Assembly: GCA_964417935.1 (NCBI GenBank)
Contig: CAYQKF010000044.1
Coordinates: 1-38,322 of the forward strand
Reading direction: 5' to 3'
Length of the DNA stretch: 38,322 nt
Origin: NIOZ-UU13 sp964417935
Lineage (GTDB): Bacteria; Planctomycetota; Phycisphaerae; Sedimentisphaerales; Anaerobacaceae
The notes below the pieces were generated by a model. That model worked only from the letters and a program-made list of their open reading frames with translations, searched no databases and had not been told where the DNA came from. This document shows, one piece after another, positions 9,129-17,762 of this stretch (position 1 is the stretch's first letter; each line of letters opens with the position of its first letter). The position numbers and the translations under genes are program-made.

Positions 9129-10229
9129 TTAAGACCCCTCTTTCCTCGCATATATTGTGTAGAAAGGCGCAAAGAGCAGACCTTTGTCCTTCAGCATTCG
9201 AATCAAAGGATTTAGAGCAATACCCATAAATCTCTTGAGAGGATGGTTGGTTTTTGAATTTGCATAATATCCTGCGAGAATATCCACCTCGAAGCCTTCA
9301 TTTGAAAGAATTTCTCTTAGATTCCCAATGTCGTGAAGGCGTTCCGCCCAATTTCCGGTGTAAGGGTTGACCGTATTTGTCGGATGGTCTGGTTCTCGAG
9401 GGATGTTTGCGGTTTTAAGATATTCATCGACTGCTTCTTTTATGTCCGGCTCAATCAGGCCTCTCGTGGCTTTTGCCAATCGCCGGACCTCTGCATCCGA
9501 AAGTGAGGGGGCGTGTTTGGATATGATTTCCTGCCGGACAATGATGTAGGCCTTTGTAAGATAGTCTTCCCGACAACCCTGTTTTTTTTCTCTGCCCCCG
9601 TATTCGGCTTTTCTTTGAAATTCTATATGGTGTCTTCTTATCAGCGGATTAAACGGGTTCGCACTGGAGGCCATCACAACGGTAAGCGGCCCGGCCGACA
9701 AATCAGAAAGTCTTACCAGAAACGTTTCAATATCATATATATGCTCAATTACGTCGTAGGAAGCCAGTGCATTACAGGAGATTGAGTTCGTTTTCAAGAA
9801 GTCAACCAGTTCGTCTATATCTCCGATAACGTAATGGTCAGCCCGGTTTGCTTCGACTGCCTCGGCTATAATTTGAGCATCTTTACAGTAAGGAGTCCAC
9901 AGGTCATTGTATATGACTGTACCAAGGCCAAGCTCTTTCGCCAACAAAGACAGTACACCAATACCTCCGCCGTGGTCTATGAAAACAAATTCGTCGTAGG
10001 GAACGTCGCTGTATGCAATTGACCAGGACAAGATATACGAGAAGTTCCGCAACGTGCTTCTTATGTTCCTGACCTGGTCGCTGAAATATTTCCTGCCGGC
10101 ATCCGATACATCCAGAAGGTTGACATCTATATGGCTTAATTTACACAGAATCCTGGTTGATGCTTCATTGATATCTTTAAGCACTTTATTGTCATCGGGT
10201 AATAGTGCGTGCCGGTAATGAAACTCCAT
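9129..10229 (-). CDS. Class I SAM-dependent methyltransferase
   Basis: This 366-residue protein has a Rossmann SAM-binding motif I at FVFIDHGGGIGVLSLLAKEL (about residues 80-100, glycine-rich loop), an acidic/asparagine turn (VIYNDLW) after strand 2, and SYDVIEHIYDIETFLVRL (about residues 156-173), the strand-4 and post-motif pattern of Methyltransf_11/23-like enzymes. The C-terminal 170 residues include many charged residues and a GNWAERLHDIGNLREIL segment that I do not recognise. In a polysaccharide operon it may methylate a sugar or the glycan end, but that is inference. It begins with ATG at 10227-10229, 38 nt after the DUF4091 gene, and is followed within about 40 nt by the flippase gene. 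Confidence 0.8.
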   Translation of the reverse strand: MEFHYRHALLPDDNKVLKDINEASTRILCKLSHIDVNLLDVSDAGRKYFSDQVRNIRSTLRNFSYILSWSIAYSDVPYDEFVFIDHGGGIGVLSLLAKELGLGTVIYNDLWTPYCKDAQIIAEAVEANRADHYVIGDIDELVDFLKTNSISCNALASYDVIEHIYDIETFLVRLSDLSAGPLTVVMASSANPFNPLIRRHHIEFQRKAEYGGREKKQGCREDYLTKAYIIVRQEIISKHAPSLSDAEVRRLAKATRGLIEPDIKEAVDEYLKTANIPREPDHPTNTVNPYTGNWAERLHDIGNLREILSNEGFEVDILAGYYANSKTNHPLKRFMGIALNPLIRMLKDKGLLFAPFYTIYARKEGS

Positions 10230-10267
10230 GATCTAAGCTCTTATTGTTTAGGTGTGTCCTGTTGCGG

Positions 10268-12685
10268 TCAATTTTTCTGACTTGTTAATTTTAGCAGTGT
10301 ATCCGACAAAATTTTCCTGGCATCATACACAATTTTTTTGTCGCGTTGATTATTCAGAACCCGACTGACCTGGCGGTCGAGGGTTTCCCGGGCCTTGTTT
10401 GCCGTTACCGGGTCTTTTGGTCTTATCTTGTTAATTGCCTGCTGTAATTCATAGAGGTACTGATAATCTTCGACTCCCTCTCGCCAAGCTTGCCATCGGC
10501 GTGAAGGAACGATATTCTCAGCAAGCCCTGGTACAGGGCTGCCTCCCCTGCCATAAACAACGCCGGAGAAGCCCAGGGGTTTTAGAGTATCATCCCACGG
10601 AGCAGCACCGGTCTTAAAATTAAGTCCGTGGTAGTAAATCCAGAAGCCGGCGCCGGTCTGGCCTCGCTTAAAAGCGCGCCACGGCATCAGGCGATAATAC
10701 GAATAAGGGTCTTTGGCTTTCGTCGGCCTTAAGCACTCGTACGTCCAGACTTGCTTTCCGAAATCCTTTATCTGCTCCGTCCATTCCGGATATCGCATAC
10801 AATGGCTGTCCTGAAGGCACCATATATCGATAAGCTCTCGAAATCGCATAAAATCTTTAGGGCCTTTGCCGAAGGAGTTGGCGTAGATTCTTACTTTCGG
10901 GTCTGTGGCTTTGATTAGTTTAGCCAGTTTGTAAAATTCATCACACAGCGTCTCATCAAACGGATACAGTGCAAATTTATCGTAGCCGACACCGGCAACT
11001 TTGAGATGCTTTACGAGTTTTTTCAGCCATTGTGAAAAAACAACCTTCCACTCCGGAGTCATCCATTCGACCTTTCCGAATCGACCATAATCCTTTTTAT
11101 TGTTATTGAAGTCCAGGCTAAGCAGATATGTCCTTGCGTAATTGTGATGGCGAAGAGCGTTATCTAAATTTGCGAAATTTGGTTTTCTGACGACGCCGGG
11201 GCGGTCCGATGCAAATCGCAGAAAAGGCAGGTTTTGTGGAGGAACAACGTAAACGTTAATATGATGATTGTGAAGGTCTTCGGCCATCTCGGCCATAGAG
11301 GCAACTTTATAATACGCCCAGTTGCACGTATTAAGGAAACAATTCTCAGGAAATTTGTGCTTTTGAACCTTTATTGTAACTGGAATGGTTTCTATCGGCA
11401 GGTTCTCTCCCTTTTCGGTCTTTGCCAAAACCCCTACTCGGCCCCTATAACTGCCGGCCGTCAATGTCGGATTAAATATCGTCAACCATATTTGTGTTAG
11501 TTCGCCCGGCTGCAAATTAAAGGGACGCTCCGCCTGCAACACAAGGGCATCGGCTATTGAACCAACCGTACTGCCTTTAACGTATATCGCTCTTCTGACC
11601 GTGAACGTTCTGTTACTGTCTATTTTTTTACCGGCAGGACCAAGCAACGGCGAAATAGAAACAGCCATCGTCATCGCTTCATCAGAGCAGTTTACAATAT
11701 TAAATGCAGCCGACTCGTATTCATTCTGCCACATTTGAATGTTTATGCCTTTGGTGTTTTTGCGAAGGAGCATCTCTTTTTCAAATACCATCTCCATCGG
11801 ATTTGCCGGCAGGCATACAAATGGCTTTCGATACACCGCCTTGTATATCCCTGCTCGGGTTTTCCCTACCTGCCTCTTTATGCCAAGTAGCTCATTGGCA
11901 GAATATATCCTGTTTGTCGGCACACCCCCTTGTTTTGTTTTGCGAAGCAAAACAGAGGGGGCAAGCTCAGAAAGGATTTTCTCACTGAACCGGCTGGGTA
12001 GCTTCGACCGATTTTCTTTGATAGTTTTGACTGTGGTGGCAACCTTTTCGTTCAAATGTAAATAATCCTCGATTTTACTTAACAGCTCCTGAGAAGACTT
12101 GAATACTTCGAGGTCATTCCGAAGTTTGATATTTTTTGCAGCCGAAAGCGACTTGCCAATTACCTTTACTTCGTCAAGAAATACATAACGTCGGCTTGGC
12201 CTTATTACCAGCTTGACGTATCGTCCCGAGGCGTTTATGTTTCCAATGCTCAGCGTACGGGGGACACCGCGGAACCCAAAGCTTCGAGTGTTTGTTAAGT
12301 CTTTGCTGCTTACCAGTCCCGCAAATCGAAACTCCCGGCCATCATCGCTCAACAACACAGCGACAAATTCAGGAAACTCTACGTCCGCGAAGCCTCCCCC
12401 AATTGTGTGGGCCCTGACTTCATAAATAGCAGAGTTCTTACCGAGGTCTATCACAATTTCAACAGCCGGTTCGGCTTTCTGCCAGCCTACGGTGCTCTTG
12501 TTCGTCCATTGACTGCCGGATGTTCTGCCGTCGGTAAGTTGAATTACGTCGGACTTGTCAGTGCACAAACGATAATTAGGTTTCGGCGAGAGTGTGTAAT
12601 TTTTGCGTAGTGCCAGGTTTTGCCTGGCGCTAACCAGCTTGCAGTTACACACTAATAAAAATAATAAAAAGAATCGTTTTAACAT
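10268..12685 (-). CDS. Exported discoidin (F5/8 C) + DUF4091 protein, putative glycan-active
   Basis: This 805-residue protein has an N-terminal signal peptide (MLKRFFLLFLLVCNCKLVSA, cut near residue 20). Residues about 22-165 form an F5/8 type C-like domain (LTDGRTSGSQWTNKSTVGWQ, then VEIVIDLGK and ASGRYVKLVIRP), a fold that often binds carbohydrate. Residues about 290-450 look like the beta-sandwich that precedes DUF4091. Residues about 455-780 match DUF4091 barrels: YDKFALYPFDETLCDEF holds an acidic pair in the expected position, followed by IDIWCLQDSH and TGAGFWIYYHG. DUF4091 proteins are thought to be glycoside-hydrolase-like, but the reaction here is unknown. It is unusual as a secreted protein inside a biosynthesis operon, between fcl and the methyltransferase gene. 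It could trim or bind the exported polymer. Confidence 0.8.
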   Translation of the reverse strand: MLKRFFLLFLLVCNCKLVSARQNLALRKNYTLSPKPNYRLCTDKSDVIQLTDGRTSGSQWTNKSTVGWQKAEPAVEIVIDLGKNSAIYEVRAHTIGGGFADVEFPEFVAVLLSDDGREFRFAGLVSSKDLTNTRSFGFRGVPRTLSIGNINASGRYVKLVIRPSRRYVFLDEVKVIGKSLSAAKNIKLRNDLEVFKSSQELLSKIEDYLHLNEKVATTVKTIKENRSKLPSRFSEKILSELAPSVLLRKTKQGGVPTNRIYSANELLGIKRQVGKTRAGIYKAVYRKPFVCLPANPMEMVFEKEMLLRKNTKGINIQMWQNEYESAAFNIVNCSDEAMTMAVSISPLLGPAGKKIDSNRTFTVRRAIYVKGSTVGSIADALVLQAERPFNLQPGELTQIWLTIFNPTLTAGSYRGRVGVLAKTEKGENLPIETIPVTIKVQKHKFPENCFLNTCNWAYYKVASMAEMAEDLHNHHINVYVVPPQNLPFLRFASDRPGVVRKPNFANLDNALRHHNYARTYLLSLDFNNNKKDYGRFGKVEWMTPEWKVVFSQWLKKLVKHLKVAGVGYDKFALYPFDETLCDEFYKLAKLIKATDPKVRIYANSFGKGPKDFMRFRELIDIWCLQDSHCMRYPEWTEQIKDFGKQVWTYECLRPTKAKDPYSYYRLMPWRAFKRGQTGAGFWIYYHGLNFKTGAAPWDDTLKPLGFSGVVYGRGGSPVPGLAENIVPSRRWQAWREGVEDYQYLYELQQAINKIRPKDPVTANKARETLDRQVSRVLNNQRDKKIVYDARKILSDTLLKLTSQKN

Positions 12686-12757
12686 TTTAAGGCTTAGCCT
12701 TATTGCTCTTTGCGCGCAATCTGCGCCAACTGTGTTTTTCCGATGTGAGTTCAGTTA

Positions 12758-12825
12758 GTCAGGGAACCCCACGTGAAACGTGGGGCCAAATATTCAGCCT
12801 GCGGTTTTACCGCAGGTTTAACCGA
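12758..12825. repeat. Double-hairpin element between fcl and DUF4091 genes
   Basis: Two hairpins lie in tandem: CCCCACGTGAAACGTGGGG (12767-12785) and CCTGCGG-TTTTA-CCGCAGG (12798-12816). The flanks GTCAGGG and AACCGAC are only loosely inverted. The layout is the same as at 1245-1297 and 30949-31001 with another sequence. Neither hairpin is followed by a T-run on the minus strand, so they do not read as terminators. Confidence 0.7.
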
Positions 12826-13770
12826 CTATGCAGTCTTGTGCCTTCGATACCAGTCTATTGTTGCTTTAAGGCCTTCATCAAAGGAGGTTTTGGCCTCAAA
12901 GCCGAAGTATTTATTAGCTTTTGAGACGTCCAGACACCGTCTCGGCTGACCATCCGGCTTGGAACTGTCCCAGCGAATTTCACCGGTAAAGCCTGTAAGC
13001 TCGACGATTTTTTCAGCAAGCTCCTTTATCTTTATTTCGAATCCGGCCCCGATATTGACCGGCTCAGAGCCGTTGTAATGTTCTGTCGCCAAAAGAATCC
13101 CCTCAGCGGCATCAGCAGCATAAATAAACTCGCGCGAAGCACTCCCCGTTCCCCAGCAGTCAATGTGGTCTGCACTACTATCAATGGCATCAGCACATTT
13201 CTTTATCAACGCAGGTATCACGTGACTGCTGGCGGGGTCAAAATTGTCGCCGGGCCCGTAAAGATTTACCGGAAGCAGAAATATCGAATTAAAACCATAT
13301 TCAGCCCGGTAAGATTGCGATTGAACAAGCAGCATTTTTTTGGCCAGCCCGTACGGTGCATTAGTCTCCTCCGGATATCCGTTCCAAATGTCTTCTTCCT
13401 TAAACGGCACCGGTGTAAATTTCGGATATGCACAAACCGTACCAATCGCGACAAACTTTTCAATGTTTCGCAGCCTGCCCTGCTCTATGAGCTGAACGCC
13501 CATCATTAAATTTTTGTAGAAAAACTCGCCCGGATGTTCGCGATTGGCGCCGATGCCGCCCACGACCGCAGCTAAGTGAATAACAATATCCGGCTTCATA
13601 TCTTCGTACATCCGATTTATGTCATCTATGTTGACCAGGTCATAATCTTCGATTTTCGGCACGAGAATATTCTTACAATCCCGCTTTTGCAGCCCTTCGG
13701 TAACATACCCGCCTAAGAAACCGGCCCCGCCGGTAACAACAACTCGCCTGTTCTCAAAAAAAGTGCTCAT
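12826..13770 (-). CDS. fcl: GDP-L-fucose synthase
   Basis: This 314-residue extended SDR performs the 3,5-epimerisation and 4-reduction of GDP-4-keto-6-deoxy-D-mannose to GDP-L-fucose using NADPH. The N-terminal VVVTGGAGFLGGYV is the nucleotide-binding glycine motif. HLAAVVGGIGANREHPGEF is strongly characteristic of Fcl/WcaG enzymes. AIGTVCAYP carries the active-site serine/threonine region and APYGLAKK the catalytic Tyr-x-x-x-Lys. NLYGPGDNFDPASSHVIPAL completes the family signature. Its length is close to that of E. coli Fcl. The start ATG overlaps the stop of gmd (13767-13770, ATGA), so the two enzymes of the pathway are translated as a pair. The product is cytoplasmic. Confidence 0.95.
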   Translation of the reverse strand: MSTFFENRRVVVTGGAGFLGGYVTEGLQKRDCKNILVPKIEDYDLVNIDDINRMYEDMKPDIVIHLAAVVGGIGANREHPGEFFYKNLMMGVQLIEQGRLRNIEKFVAIGTVCAYPKFTPVPFKEEDIWNGYPEETNAPYGLAKKMLLVQSQSYRAEYGFNSIFLLPVNLYGPGDNFDPASSHVIPALIKKCADAIDSSADHIDCWGTGSASREFIYAADAAEGILLATEHYNGSEPVNIGAGFEIKIKELAEKIVELTGFTGEIRWDSSKPDGQPRRCLDVSKANKYFGFEAKTSFDEGLKATIDWYRRHKTA

Positions 13771-14780
13771 TGTTTTGTTCTCTGATGGTCTTTGATAATT
13801 TTCTCGTTCTCGGCGATTTCCATATCGGCATCGGTCATCAATCTCGCAAGCTCCTTAAAGGTTACATTCGGCTCCCACTTGAGAACCTTTTTTGCCTTGC
13901 TCGCATCGCCCTGGAGGTAGTCAACTTCGCTCGGCCTGAAATAGCGCTGGTCGATTTCGACGTACTTTTGCCAATCCAGGTCAAGGTAGTTAAAGACCTC
14001 CGCCACAAATTCTCTGACCGAATGGCTTTCGCCCGTGGCCACAACATAGTCGTCCGGTTTGTCCTGCTGGAGCGTAAGCCACATCGTTTCGACATAATCG
14101 CCGGCAAAACCCCAGTCTCGTTTTGCGTCCAGATTACCCAAATAGAGCTTGTCCTGCAGGCCCAATTTAATTCGTGTCGCTGCCCGTGTAATTTTTCTCG
14201 TAACAAACGTTTCGCCTCGCCTCGGCGATTCGTGATTAAACAAAATCCCATTACATGCAAATAAACCGTAAGCTTCTCGATAGTTCACCGTCTGCCAGAA
14301 GCTGTACGCCTTCGCACAACCATACGGACTTCGCGGATAAAACGGCGTCTTTTCTGTTTGCGGTGTTTCGACGACCTTGCCGTACATCTCGCTGCTGGAT
14401 GCCTGATAAAACTTAGCCGGCTTATCACTGGAACGAATTGCCTCCAATAGCCGAAGTGTTCCAAGAGCATCCGTATCAGCCGTGTATATAGGCATATCAA
14501 AACTTACCCGGACATGGCTTTGTGCGCCCAAGTTATAGACCTCGTCCGGCTGAATCTCGTTAATAATTATTGAGAGGTTACCTCCATCGGTCAAATCCCC
14601 GTAAACCAATCTAAGTCGCGGATGTTCGTGTGGGTCTTTATACAAATGGTCAATCCTGCCTGTGTGGAAAGACGAACTTCGCCGCATAATACCCCAGAGC
14701 TGGTAACCTTTTTCCAGCAGCAGTTCAACAAGATATGAGCCATCCTGCCCTGTAATGCCTGTAATCAATGCTTTTTTCAT
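13767..14780 (-). CDS. gmd: GDP-mannose 4,6-dehydratase
   Basis: This 337-residue extended SDR converts GDP-D-mannose to GDP-4-keto-6-deoxy-D-mannose, the step before Fcl. The N-terminus ALITGITGQDGSYLVELLL is the Gmd-specific variant of the glycine motif. MRRSSSFHTGRIDHLY, NLGAQSHVRVSFDMP, SSSEMYGKV, SPYGCAKAY (Tyr-x-x-x-Lys) and NHESPRRGETFVTRKI are all Gmd signatures, and DWGFAGDYV and QRYFRPSEVDYLQGDASKAK follow in the C-terminal part. It overlaps the upstream epimerase gene (ATGA at 14777-14780) and the downstream fcl gene by 4 nt each, so the three nucleotide-sugar genes form a tight translational unit. Confidence 0.96.
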   Translation of the reverse strand: MKKALITGITGQDGSYLVELLLEKGYQLWGIMRRSSSFHTGRIDHLYKDPHEHPRLRLVYGDLTDGGNLSIIINEIQPDEVYNLGAQSHVRVSFDMPIYTADTDALGTLRLLEAIRSSDKPAKFYQASSSEMYGKVVETPQTEKTPFYPRSPYGCAKAYSFWQTVNYREAYGLFACNGILFNHESPRRGETFVTRKITRAATRIKLGLQDKLYLGNLDAKRDWGFAGDYVETMWLTLQQDKPDDYVVATGESHSVREFVAEVFNYLDLDWQKYVEIDQRYFRPSEVDYLQGDASKAKKVLKWEPNVTFKELARLMTDADMEIAENEKIIKDHQRTKQ

Positions 14781-15754
14781 AATGTTCTGTCCATTTTACG
14801 CTTTTCGTTACCAATAATCAGATTCAGCGTTTCGGTCAGGCTTGTTTTGTGCTTCCAGCCGATAGTTTTTTTGATTCGCTTGGTGCTTGGTACACGCCGC
14901 ATCATATCCTCAATTGGTCTTCCGTAAGCGACCTCATAGGGCACGAATTGCTTTTTACTTTTACTGCCGGTCATCTCGATAATTTTATCAGCAAGGTCCT
15001 CGATAGCAATCTCTTCGCTCGAACCGATATTATATACCTTGCCTTTTGCCTCTTTGCAATTCATCAGGCTGATAATCGCCTCTACGAGGTCGGCTACATA
15101 GCAGAAGCATCGTGTTTGTTTACCCGTCCCGTATATCAGAATCGGCTCGTTCCTCAACGCCCTTTGAACGAACCGCGGCACCACCATCCCGTACCGGCCT
15201 GTCTGCCTCGGCCCGATTGTATTAAAGAACCTGCCGATTACTACGCCCAATCCATACTGTTGATAGAAAGCCAGGCCCAAAAATTCGTCTATTGCCTTAC
15301 TGCAGGCATACGACCACCGCGATAAACTCGTGCTGCCGAGCACAATATCGTCATCTTCACAAAATGGAACCGTTTCGCTTTTGCCGTACACTTCGCTGCT
15401 TGAAGCGATGAGGATTTTTTTGCTGAATTTGTTGGCTATATCCAGCACTATCTCAGTGCCGCCGATATTGGTTTCTATCGTATGTACCGGGTCCTCAACT
15501 ATCAACTTAACACCGACGGCCGCAGCCAGATGAAAGACCACTTCGCTCTGTTCAACAAGAGGTTCTAACAGTTCAATATTGCGAATGTCACCTTCAACGA
15601 ATTTAAAGCCGGAATGTTCTTTGAAACTTTCGATATTTTCCAAACTACCGGTGCTGAGGTTGTCGATAACGAGCACCTTATTACCATCTTTGAGCAGGCG
15701 CTGCGCCAGATGAGAGCCGATAAAACCTGCCCCGCCTGTAATCAATACTGTCAT
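14777..15754 (-). CDS. NAD-dependent epimerase/dehydratase, UDP-glucuronate decarboxylase-like
   Basis: This 325-residue extended SDR has VLITGGAGFIGSHLAQRLL at the N-terminus, VIDNLSTG after strand 2, FHLAAAVGVK, SSSEVYGKSETVPF, WSYACSKAIDEFL (Tyr-x-x-x-Lys), and a C-terminal RFFNTIGPRQTGRYGMVVPRFV block. This form is typical of a UDP-glucuronate decarboxylase/UDP-glucose 4-epimerase subgroup often found in polysaccharide loci. The product could be UDP-xylose or UDP-galactose; I lean to the decarboxylase-like group because of the YGK and GRYGMVVPRF pattern, but cannot exclude an epimerase. It is the first gene of the operon, so the leader upstream (15755-16346) probably carries the operon promoter. 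It overlaps gmd by 4 nt. Confidence 0.85.
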   Translation of the reverse strand: MTVLITGGAGFIGSHLAQRLLKDGNKVLVIDNLSTGSLENIESFKEHSGFKFVEGDIRNIELLEPLVEQSEVVFHLAAAVGVKLIVEDPVHTIETNIGGTEIVLDIANKFSKKILIASSSEVYGKSETVPFCEDDDIVLGSTSLSRWSYACSKAIDEFLGLAFYQQYGLGVVIGRFFNTIGPRQTGRYGMVVPRFVQRALRNEPILIYGTGKQTRCFCYVADLVEAIISLMNCKEAKGKVYNIGSSEEIAIEDLADKIIEMTGSKSKKQFVPYEVAYGRPIEDMMRRVPSTKRIKKTIGWKHKTSLTETLNLIIGNEKRKMDRTL

Positions 15755-15787
15755 ATCAAATCCGCTTAAGAATTTTCTATCGTAATC

Positions 15788-15956
15788 TCTGCAAAATTGA
15801 GATTAGGCATACTATGAAAAGGAAAAATCTTTCTTTCTGATTTTTTCTTTTCAAACAGAAATTGTTTCATAGATAATTACTACTTAAGCTAATTATTTAA
15901 GGAAATCAAAAGACAGATTTCCTTAAATAATATATGCCTAATCTCCATTTTGCAGA
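15788..15956. repeat. 169-bp AT-rich fold-back with 24-bp inverted arms and two inner hairpins
   Basis: The left arm 15788-15811 and right arm 15933-15956 are inverted repeats with one mismatch over 24 positions (TCTGCAAAAT at the left, ATTTTGCAGA at the right). Between them, CTATGAAA at 15812-15819 pairs with TTTCATAG at 15865-15872. A perfect 15-bp stem, 15893-15907 with 15916-15930 (TTATTTAAGGAAATC and its complement), closes an 8-nt loop. The whole could fold as a three-way junction in DNA or RNA. It lies 34 nt upstream of the first codon of the polysaccharide operon, so it is either a MITE-like insertion or a structured leader. I see no ORF in it. Confidence 0.85.
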
Positions 15957-16346
15957 ACATTAAAATAATAATCAAGAACCAATTTGATTAGACTCCGTCC
16001 CCGTCGGCTGCGCATACAAACAAATACAGCCTCCCTGTCATACCCAATTTTTCTGTGGAAAACATTTTCTTACGGTCATAGCCGCACCAATTGTATTAAT
16101 GCTAACCTCTGATTGGAACGGGTTGGCCGACAACTTTCTTACACCATAAGTATCGTCAGATAAAAAACATAGCTTTAGCAAAGACATGCCCCCTAAGTAG
16201 CTGTTGACCCTGCAGCGCAGACCTTTGGCAGATGCTTAACAGCCGATTTTATGTTGAAAACCATACATCCCTGAAGTCCGATAAATTCGTAATTCCCAAC
16301 CTAATGATACTCGAGTGCACCGGTTCGACCTCGTTTCGGAGTTAAA
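15957..16346. other. Non-coding remainder of the operon leader
   Basis: About 390 bp lie between the fold-back and the stop of the tetrahydropterin synthase gene. I find no credible reading frame, tRNA or clear terminator. Because the next gene on the minus strand is the first of the polysaccharide operon, the promoter is expected here, but no strong -35/-10 pair stands out. Confidence 0.5.
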
Positions 16347-17159
16347 TTATTCGTTGTTATTTGGGCCGTAATATGAGCTATATGTCTTGTCGGTTTCCCA
16401 AACGGTAACACAATGCAGAGCCGCTTGGCCGAATTTGCCCACGAGTTTATTCCACGCAAAAGCTGCAATATTTTCAACGGTGGGATTGGTTCTGCTGAAC
16501 TGGGCAACGTCGGCATTCAAATTCTTATGGTCAATGAGTTTTATCAGCTCACTGTCAACTACTCTTTCAAAATCACTGATGCGGAAACCATTTTTATTTG
16601 CAGGCATTTTTATCGTAACCTCAACGATATAGTTGTGGCCGTGACCGGCGGGGTTTGCGCATTTTCCGAAAACCTCGAGATTCTGCTCCTCTGAGAAATC
16701 ATCGTTCCAGAGCTTATGCATCGCTGCAAATTCGAATTTCTCACTAAAATAAACCATCTCCAAATCTCTCGAATCTATAGCTACCTTCCTGAAAGGATTC
16801 AGCTTCAGGCTCAATTTGCCCAACTGGGCCGGCCCAAATTTATCGGCCAATCTGCTCCAGGCTGATTTGAGAAGTTCAGCCACTGCGAAAAACCCGATAT
16901 GTCTTGCCCGACCAAAATCCTGTCTTATTCGCTCGACAAAAACAGGCACCGCGAATTCGCGAACGTTGTTGTCAATATCGGCTACATTAACAATAAATCC
17001 CGTAGCCGATTCAACCTCACCGACCACTTCGACAGATAATTCTAAGAATATTGAGAGTCCTTCGCCAGCCGGTTTAGATGCAAATGAGTTGAATCCTTCA
17101 TTCCCTTCCGACAGGAAAGGATTAATCGAAAACCGCACGTGCCTGGCCAGCTTGTGCAT
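16347..17159 (-). CDS. Tandem-domain 6-pyruvoyl-tetrahydropterin synthase (PTPS)-like protein
   Basis: This 270-residue protein is about twice the size of one PTPS subunit. The C-terminal domain (about 140-270) is complete: zinc ligands H148, H173 and H175 (AAMHKLW and GHGHNY), catalytic C167 in GKCANPAGHGHNY, the D210/H211 pair in LIDHKNLN, and E255 in WETDKTY. The Cys-x5-His-Gly-His spacing is that of true PTPS rather than the Cys-x3-His of QueD. The N-terminal domain (about 1-130) keeps PTPS-like strands (LSIFLELSVEVVGEV, TGFIVNVADIDNNV) but has no HGH or catalytic Cys, so it is probably structural. It starts 14 nt after folE, which makes its likely substrate, 7,8-dihydroneopterin triphosphate. 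Products could be a tetrahydropterin or a queuosine precursor. Confidence 0.85.
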   Translation of the reverse strand: MHKLARHVRFSINPFLSEGNEGFNSFASKPAGEGLSIFLELSVEVVGEVESATGFIVNVADIDNNVREFAVPVFVERIRQDFGRARHIGFFAVAELLKSAWSRLADKFGPAQLGKLSLKLNPFRKVAIDSRDLEMVYFSEKFEFAAMHKLWNDDFSEEQNLEVFGKCANPAGHGHNYIVEVTIKMPANKNGFRISDFERVVDSELIKLIDHKNLNADVAQFSRTNPTVENIAAFAWNKLVGKFGQAALHCVTVWETDKTYSSYYGPNNNE

Positions 17160-17173
17160 AAAGAAAATCCCTT

Positions 17174-17758
17174 TTACTTGTTGCCGTTATGCATCAGGCT
17201 CATAACCTCATTTCGGCTTCTCGGGTCTCTCTTAAATATCCCGCGAAGTGCCGATGTTACCATTACCGAGCCGGGCTTCTTTATGCCCCGAATGGTCATA
17301 CAGCTATGTGAAGCTTCCAGCACAACTGCGACACCCTTTGGCTTTAAGCTGTTCATTATGAAATCAGATATCTGGTATGTAAGCCTTTCCTGCGTCTGGA
17401 GTCGCCGGGCAAAACAATCTACAATACGAGCTAACTTGCTGACACCAAGCACCGTTCCCGAAGGCAAATAGGCAACATGAGCTGAACCGATAAACGGCAT
17501 TAGATGATGCTCGCAGATACTGTAAAATGGTATGTCACGCAGCAAAACGATTTCGTCGTAATTTTCGGTAAAGACGCTGCGAAGATGCTTTTTAGGGTCC
17601 TCCTGCATCCCGCCTAAAAGTTCAGCGTACATCCTTGCCACCCGTTCCGGTGTTTTCTTTAAGCCCTCGCTCTCAGTGTCTTCACCAATCGCCAAGAGTA
17701 TTTCCTTAGCCGCTTTTCTGATTCTTTCGATATCTATGGTCTTGCGTTTTTTAGTCAT
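17174..17758 (-). CDS. folE: GTP cyclohydrolase I
   Basis: This roughly 194-residue enzyme opens GTP to 7,8-dihydroneopterin triphosphate, the first step of folate, tetrahydropterin and queuosine synthesis. Zinc-site residues are visible in FYSICEHHLMPFIG (Cys and His) and EASHSCMTIRGI (second Cys). GLKKTPERVARMY near the N-terminus, GVSKLARIVDCFARRLQTQERLT and the C-terminal FKRDPRSRNEV match the family along its length. I chose the ATG at 17756-17758 (MTKKRK), 4 nt after the pepA stop; a TTG five codons earlier would overlap pepA. The PTPS gene follows after 14 nt and would use the product directly. Confidence 0.95.
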   Translation of the reverse strand: MTKKRKTIDIERIRKAAKEILLAIGEDTESEGLKKTPERVARMYAELLGGMQEDPKKHLRSVFTENYDEIVLLRDIPFYSICEHHLMPFIGSAHVAYLPSGTVLGVSKLARIVDCFARRLQTQERLTYQISDFIMNSLKPKGVAVVLEASHSCMTIRGIKKPGSVMVTSALRGIFKRDPRSRNEVMSLMHNGNK

Positions 17759-17762
17759 TTCT

